Assembly (NCBI GenBank): GCA_036489025.1 | Contig: DASXGN010000040.1 | Span: 1 to 64,000, forward strand | Reading direction: 5' to 3' | Source: Dryocola sp036489025 | GTDB lineage: Bacteria; Pseudomonadota; Gammaproteobacteria; Enterobacterales; Enterobacteriaceae | Length of the DNA stretch: 64,000 nt | Position numbers and translations under genes: made by a program | The notes under the pieces: model-generated | Database searches by the model: none | What the model was told of the DNA's origin: nothing | What the model saw: the letters and a program-made list of their open reading frames with translations, nothing else | In this document: positions 59,385 to 64,000 of the stretch, one piece after another | Numbering within the stretch: position 1 is the stretch's first letter | Layout: every line of letters starts with the position of its first letter

Positions 59385-61286
59385 CTATTGATCCTCAGTG
59401 CCGGGCGCGGCTGGCGCTTCGGCTGGCAAAACGGTGTTGTTATCCCCTAGCATCAGGTGGTCGAGGATTTGACGCATAATTGTCCCTACTGCGGCACCAG
59501 CCCCGCCGTTCTCCAGAATAATGGTGACGGCGTACTGAGGTTTATCGTACGGGGCAAAGGCTGTCATTAATTTGTGGTCGAGCAAGTGCTTAGAAATCTT
59601 ATGGGCGTTATAGGTTTCATTCGCTTTCAGACCAAACACCTGCGCGGTACCCGACTTAGCGGCGGCCTTATAAGGCGCGCTGGCGAAGTATTTGTGCGCC
59701 GTTCCGTTGGGGCGGTTTGCGACGCCATACATGCCGTCTTTGGCAATTTCCCAGTAGCCTGAGTGAATGTCGCCAACCGGAGGCTGAACAGGCTGCGTCC
59801 AGGGCACCTTCTGGCCGTTTTCAACCGTACTCATCAGCAGATGAGGTACGCGTACGACGCCGTCGTTAATCAGGATCATCATCGCCTTGCTCATCTGAAT
59901 CGGCGTTGCCGTCCAATAGCCCTGGCCAATCCCCACCGGAATGGTGTCGCCCTGATACCACGGCTTTTTAAAGCGTTTTTGCTTCCATTCGCGCGTTGGC
60001 ATGTTGCCCGAGCGTTCTTCGGAAAGGTCGATGCCCGTGAATTGGCCGTAGCCAAATTTATTCATCCACTCCGATATACGATCGATCCCCATGTCGTAGG
60101 CGACCTGGTAGAAGAAGGTATCCGCCGATTCTTCCAGCGCTTTGGTCACGTTCAGACGGCCATGGCCCCATCTCTTCCAGTCGCGATAGCGTTTGTCAGA
60201 ACCGGGAAGCTGCCACCAGCCTGGATCAAACAGGGAGGTGCTACGGCTAATCACGCCGGCGCTCAGCGCCGAGACGGACATATAAGGTTTAACCGTGGAT
60301 GCCGGGGGGTAAATCCCCTGCGTGGCACGGTTGATCAGCGGCGTATCCGGGTCGTTGAGCAGTCCCGAGTAATCTTTCGACGAAATACCGTCTACAAACA
60401 GGTTTGCGTTATAGCTTGGCATAGAAACCAGCGCCATAATGCCGCCCGTTCGCGGGTCGGTGACTACGACCGCCGCACGGCTGCCGGCCAGCAGGGTTTC
60501 AATATAATTCTGCAGCTTCAGGTCGATGGTCAGATAAATATCGTGCCCGGCCTGCGGGGGAACTTCTTTCAGCTGGCGGATAACGCGGCCGCGGTTGTTG
60601 ACTTCAACCTCTTCATAGCCGGTCTGGCCGTGCAGCTTATCTTCGTAATAGCGTTCAATGCCCAGCTTGCCGATATCGTGGGTCGCGGCGTAGTTGGCGA
60701 GCTTGCCGTCTTTATCGAGGCGCTCAACGTCTTTATCGTTAATTTTAGAAACGTAGCCAATGACGTGCGTCAGCGCGGAGCCGTAAGGGTAGAAGCGACG
60801 TTTATAGCCTTTTACTTCCACTCCGGGGAAGCGGTACTGGTTGACGGCGAAACGCGCAACCTGCACTTCGGTGAGGTTAGTTTTCACCGGAATGGAGGTA
60901 AAACGGTGCGAACGGGAGCGCTCTTTCTTGAAGTTGGCGATATCGTCATCGGTCAGGTCGACAACCGAGCGCAAAGATTCAAGCGTAGCCTGCACGTTAT
61001 CGACCTTCTCAGGCATCATTTCGACCTGGTAGATGGTGCGGTTCAGCGCCAGCGGCGTGCCGTTGCGGTCATAAATAATCCCGCGGCTTGGGGGGATGGG
61101 CACCAGCTTGATGCGGTTTTCGTTCGAACGAGTTTGGTAGTCTGTGAAACGGACGATTTGCAGATTATAGAGGTTGGCGATAAGCACGCCGGTCAACAGC
61201 AAAATGCCAATAAAAGCGACCAGCGCCCGGCGCACAAAGAGCGCAGACTCTGCCGTATAGTCGCGAAAAGAATTCTGTAATTTCAT
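59385..61286 (-). CDS. mrdA: Penicillin-binding protein 2 (transpeptidase)
   Basis: This 633-residue class B PBP cross-links lateral wall murein with RodA. One N-terminal membrane helix (RRALVAFIGILLLTGVLIANL) leads to a pedestal region (about 60-260) and a transpeptidase domain (about 265-615). The active serine is in GIYPPASTVKPYMS (SxxK), followed by SADTFFYQ (SxD) and KSGTAQ (KSG). It matches E. coli PBP2 in length and sequence. It lies between rlmH and mrdB in the standard order. Confidence 0.95.
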   Translation of the reverse strand: MKLQNSFRDYTAESALFVRRALVAFIGILLLTGVLIANLYNLQIVRFTDYQTRSNENRIKLVPIPPSRGIIYDRNGTPLALNRTIYQVEMMPEKVDNVQATLESLRSVVDLTDDDIANFKKERSRSHRFTSIPVKTNLTEVQVARFAVNQYRFPGVEVKGYKRRFYPYGSALTHVIGYVSKINDKDVERLDKDGKLANYAATHDIGKLGIERYYEDKLHGQTGYEEVEVNNRGRVIRQLKEVPPQAGHDIYLTIDLKLQNYIETLLAGSRAAVVVTDPRTGGIMALVSMPSYNANLFVDGISSKDYSGLLNDPDTPLINRATQGIYPPASTVKPYMSVSALSAGVISRSTSLFDPGWWQLPGSDKRYRDWKRWGHGRLNVTKALEESADTFFYQVAYDMGIDRISEWMNKFGYGQFTGIDLSEERSGNMPTREWKQKRFKKPWYQGDTIPVGIGQGYWTATPIQMSKAMMILINDGVVRVPHLLMSTVENGQKVPWTQPVQPPVGDIHSGYWEIAKDGMYGVANRPNGTAHKYFASAPYKAAAKSGTAQVFGLKANETYNAHKISKHLLDHKLMTAFAPYDKPQYAVTIILENGGAGAAVGTIMRQILDHLMLGDNNTVLPAEAPAAPGTEDQ

Positions 61287-61315
61287 CCGCAGATTAATTC
61301 TACCAAAGTCGTTGT

Positions 61316-61786
61316 TTACTCACGGTGATAGGGGTGATTGGTCGTGATACTCCATGCACGATAAAGGCTCTCAGCCACCAGCACCCGCACCAGCGGATGA
61401 GGAAGCGTCAGCGTAGAAAGCGACCAGCTTTGTTCTGCTGCGGCTTTGCATGCGGGAGCCAGCCCTTCAGGGCCGCCAATCAACAAACTGACATCGCGCC
61501 CATCCTGCTTCCAGCGTTCAAGCTGGGTGGCAAGATGCGGGGTATCCCACGGTTGGCCGGGGATATCCAGCGTGACGATGCGGTTACCTTTGCCGGCTGC
61601 CGCCAACATCATTTCGCCCTCTTTATCGAGGATGCGCTTGATATCAGCGTTTTTGCTGCGTTTTCCCGCCGGGATCTCAACGAGTTCAAACGGCATATCC
61701 TTCGGAAAACGACGCAGGTACTCGGTAAAACCGGTTTGTACCCAGTCAGGCATTTTGGTTCCGACCGCCACCAGTTGCAGCTTCAC
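61316..61786 (-). CDS. rlmH: 23S rRNA (pseudouridine1915-N3)-methyltransferase RlmH
   Basis: This 156-residue SPOUT-family methyltransferase acts on the 70S ribosome at pseudouridine 1915. The knot region contains LIGGPEGLAP and WSLSTLTLPHPLVRVLVAESLYRAWSI by its parts LTLPHPLVRV and AESLYRAWSI, typical of RlmH. Length equals E. coli YbeA plus one residue. It starts 3 nt after rsfS. Confidence 0.95.
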   Translation of the reverse strand: MKLQLVAVGTKMPDWVQTGFTEYLRRFPKDMPFELVEIPAGKRSKNADIKRILDKEGEMMLAAAGKGNRIVTLDIPGQPWDTPHLATQLERWKQDGRDVSLLIGGPEGLAPACKAAAEQSWSLSTLTLPHPLVRVLVAESLYRAWSITTNHPYHRE

Positions 61787-61789
61787 TCA

Positions 61790-62107
61790 TTAGCTCCAGA
61801 GTTTTTCCAGCTCGTAGAGCTGACGGCTTTCTTCCTGCATGACGTGGACGATAATTTCGCCGAGGTCAACCACAACCCAGTCGGTGGCGTTGATACCTTT
61901 GACGCCCAGCGCGTCCATGCCTTCTTTACGGGCGGACTCGACAACGTGTTCAGCTATAGACATGACGTGGCGGTTGGACGTCCCGGTACAGATGACCATG
62001 CAATCGGTGATGCTTGATTTGCCCTGCACATCAATCGCGATGATGTCCTGGCCTTTGAGATCGTCGATTTTATCGACGATGAAATCCTGGAGTGCTTTAC
62101 CCTGCAA
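61790..62107 (-). CDS. rsfS: Ribosomal silencing factor RsfS
   Basis: This 105-residue Iojap-family protein binds ribosomal protein L14 and blocks subunit joining in stationary phase. It matches E. coli RsfS (QGKALQDFIVDKIDDLKGQD, DVQGKSSITDCMVICTGTS, HVMQEESRQLYELEKLWS). I place the start at TTG 62107: it gives exactly the E. coli length and has AGGGGGAAC just upstream. The longer frame to an ATG at 62215 has no matching homology. Confidence 0.92.
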   Translation of the reverse strand: MQGKALQDFIVDKIDDLKGQDIIAIDVQGKSSITDCMVICTGTSNRHVMSIAEHVVESARKEGMDALGVKGINATDWVVVDLGEIIVHVMQEESRQLYELEKLWS

Positions 62108-62354
62108 GTGTTCCCCCTGGGAGAATAAAAGTGTTCGATGTGGCCCGTATTGCAAGCCATTATACCCAATAACAGGCTGGCTTAGCTTTCCGAAAATGGG
62201 CAGCGCGGCGCTCAAAGTGGGCTATCATCCCATTCGACGGCCTGGTTTGCATCGCCATTTTTGTAAAACTATTTTCGAAAAGTCGCGTTTACGGGCAGGA
62301 AATTATGGCAGCGGAGCATAACAGCCTGAGGTGCCGTGTCAATGGCTGACAACT

Positions 62355-62981
62355 TTAACTCGCCGGGGCATTTGCCTGTGCCAGAAATTCAGCGCGATTG
62401 TTGAGGGTTCTGAGCGTGGCAAAGCCATCGTGAATGTCTATTGCGCTCCAGGCGCCTTGCTCAATCGCAAAATGCCATAAAGAGGCGGGCGGCATGTTGA
62501 GCAGGGTGGCAATAAGTAAACTCAGCACGCCCTGGTGGCTCACAATCAGAATGTTCGTATCTTTGGGCTGGGACTTTATTACCTCAGCGAACTCGCTTAC
62601 CCGCGTGGAGAACCGTTGGAATCCTTCCCCGTTGGTGGGGATGACGCTCTGCCAGTCGCGACACCAGGCCGCGTAATTCTCGGCGTCATCCCGCTGAAGA
62701 TCGCGGTGGTGGCGCATCTCCCAGTCGCCGAAATTCATCTCGTTCAGACGCGAGTCGATGGTCTGCGGAATATTTCTCAGCTGAAGAAGAAGGTTCGCGG
62801 TGTGCTGCGCCCGGCCAAGCTCGCTGCAAAAAACTTTATCAAAGGGAGCGGCCTGCAATAACGCGCCAACGGACAGGGCCTGCTCAATGCCCAGCCCGGT
62901 CAGCGCGGTCTCAGATATTCCGCTGTAAACCCCATCCAGATTTGCCCGGGTTTGCCCGTGGCGCACTAACCATAATTTCAT
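62355..62981 (-). CDS. cobC: Adenosylcobalamin/alpha-ribazole phosphatase
   Basis: This 208-residue histidine phosphatase has the RHG motif in LWLVRHGQTRANLDGVYSG and a second His in LIVSHQGVLSLL. CobC removes phosphate from alpha-ribazole or adenosylcobalamin phosphate in nucleotide-loop assembly. ATG at 62981 with GGGGAAGAA upstream matches E. coli. It diverges from cobD. The 247-nt gap to rsfS holds no clear gene. Confidence 0.92.
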   Translation of the reverse strand: MKLWLVRHGQTRANLDGVYSGISETALTGLGIEQALSVGALLQAAPFDKVFCSELGRAQHTANLLLQLRNIPQTIDSRLNEMNFGDWEMRHHRDLQRDDAENYAAWCRDWQSVIPTNGEGFQRFSTRVSEFAEVIKSQPKDTNILIVSHQGVLSLLIATLLNMPPASLWHFAIEQGAWSAIDIHDGFATLRTLNNRAEFLAQANAPAS

Positions 62982-63061
62982 TTCTTCCCCACGCGTTGGC
63001 CGGTAGCGCATCGAGTGTATCATTGTGGGCTGACGGGTATTAAGCAGAGTGGCAAAGGAAT

Positions 63062-64000
63062 ATGGAATTTAACAGCGAACACGGGGGCAACACCCTGGAG
63101 GCCGCGCAGGCGCTTGGCGTGGCTGCGGATCTCCTGACCGATTTTAGCGCGAACATCAACCCGCTCGGCATGCCCGATTCGTTGAAGCGAGCGATGATGG
63201 AACAACTCTCTCTGGCGGAACGTTACCCGGACGTGGAATACCGTGCGCTGCATGCCGCACTGGCCAGGCACCACCGTGTTTTACCCGAATGGGTGATTGC
63301 CGGTAACGGTGAAACCGAGCTGATTTTTAGCCTCGTTCACTATCTGGCCCCCCGAAAGGCGCTGCTGCTCACGCCGGGCTTCGCGGAATATCGCCGGGCG
63401 CTGGCGCGGGTCGGGTGCGAAGTCAAAGATTTTGCGCTTGAAGAGGCCAAAGGCTGGCAGCCTGACGAGGCTCTCCTTGAAGCGCTCACCCCGGAGCTGG
63501 ACTGCCTGTTTTTGTGCACGCCAAATAACCCAACCGGGCTGATGCCGGATAAGGCTCTGCTGCGCAAAGTGGCAGACCGCTGCAAAGCGCTCGGCATTGC
63601 GCTGATTATCGATGAAGCCTTTGTCGATTTTATGCCGGACGAGGAGGGGCTGATTCCCTGGCTGGTCGAATATCCCCGGCTTTATATTCTGCGTTCGCTA
63701 ACAAAATTTTTCGCCATTCCTGGCCTGCGGCTGGGCTATCTGGTGAGCGCTGACGTGGCGACGGTAAAAACAATTCGTCGGGAGCGGGAACCCTGGACGA
63801 TCAATGCTTTTGCTGCTCTGGCGGGGGAGGTGATCCTTGAGGACAAGGCCTACATCGAAGCCACGCATTTATGGCTGAGGGTTGAGCAGCCGCGCCTGTT
63901 CAGCCTGCTTGATGCCCTGCCGGGGATCACCGTCTGGCCGCCAGCGGCCAACTATATCTTCCTGCGCTGCGACGTCGCCGGGCTGGACCTTCAGCAGGCT
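63062..64000 (+). CDS. cobD: L-threonine-O-3-phosphate decarboxylase CobD (3' end outside window)
   Basis: The frame is open from ATG 63062 to the window edge (313 codons). It is a fold-type I PLP enzyme with LTDFSANINPLGMP near the start, LCTPNNPTGLMP, IIDEAFVDF (Asp contacting PLP) and the PLP lysine in RSLTKFFAIPGLRLGY. CobD makes (R)-1-amino-2-propanol phosphate, the linker of the cobalamin nucleotide loop. Adjacent, divergent cobC agrees with Salmonella order; E. coli K-12 lacks cobD here. About 50 C-terminal residues are missing from the window. Confidence 0.92.
   Translation, partial: MEFNSEHGGNTLEAAQALGVAADLLTDFSANINPLGMPDSLKRAMMEQLSLAERYPDVEYRALHAALARHHRVLPEWVIAGNGETELIFSLVHYLAPRKALLLTPGFAEYRRALARVGCEVKDFALEEAKGWQPDEALLEALTPELDCLFLCTPNNPTGLMPDKALLRKVADRCKALGIALIIDEAFVDFMPDEEGLIPWLVEYPRLYILRSLTKFFAIPGLRLGYLVSADVATVKTIRREREPWTINAFAALAGEVILEDKAYIEATHLWLRVEQPRLFSLLDALPGITVWPPAANYIFLRCDVAGLDLQQA

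Noticed and set aside
59763..61280. Open frame of about 505 codons antisense to mrdA
   Set aside because: It mirrors the highly conserved mrdA gene almost exactly, encodes an Arg/His/Val-rich product without recognisable domains and has no ribosome site; high GC leaves few stops in this frame.

Overview
The window is a stretch of chromosome from a member of the Enterobacteriaceae. From position 30.2 kb to the right end, the gene order is that of the E. coli/Salmonella region rna-citT-citGXFEDC-citAB-dcuC-pagP-cspE-crcB-ybeM-tatE-lipA-ybeF-lipB-ybeD-dacA-rlpA-mrdBA-rlmH-rsfS-cobC. The proteins are very close to the E. coli ones as I remember them. cobD next to cobC is a Salmonella-like trait. 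I cannot name the genus from sequence alone. I saw no rRNA, tRNA, CRISPR array, transposase or phage gene.

Region 1 (1-6.5 kb) is the end of a lateral (Flag-2) flagellar locus. It holds the 3' end of a flagellin gene and its terminator, then a sigma-54 promoter driving lafBCDEFSTU (cap, chaperones, hook-length control, FliL-like protein, sigma-28 and stator). A YafL-type NlpC/P60 peptidase gene follows.

Region 2 (7.4-30.2 kb) is accessory DNA. In E. coli, rnk and rna are neighbours. Here about 22 kb separates them: a GntP-type permease with two GntR-like operators, an alpha/beta hydrolase, a ypdC-fryABC-ypdEF PTS and peptidase cluster, a six-gene sugar ABC-transporter operon with two GH13 alpha-glucosidases, and a 1224-residue S6-family (SPATE-like) serine protease autotransporter. 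GC-rich palindromes recur between genes in this segment.

Region 3 (30.2-42.0 kb) is RNase I and the complete anaerobic citrate fermentation cluster: the CitT antiporter, citrate lyase with its maturation enzymes, and the CitAB two-component system reading away from it. dcuC follows. The citC-citA intergenic region carries striking A/T-rich direct repeats.

Region 4 (42.4-49.1 kb) is a copper/silver efflux operon: a small secreted Cys/His/Met protein, CusF, a TolC-family channel, a CusB-type adaptor with a CusF domain fused to its C-terminus, and a CusA-type RND pump. It sits between dcuC and pagP.

Region 5 (49.2-64 kb) is conserved core: lipid A palmitoylation, cold shock, fluoride export, Tat translocase, lipoate synthesis, cell-wall elongation genes, ribosome-associated factors and cobalamin assembly. 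The window ends inside cobD. Three short reading frames missed by length cutoffs are also listed: 29, 49 and 30 codons at 7376-7465, 10738-10887 and 50270-50362.
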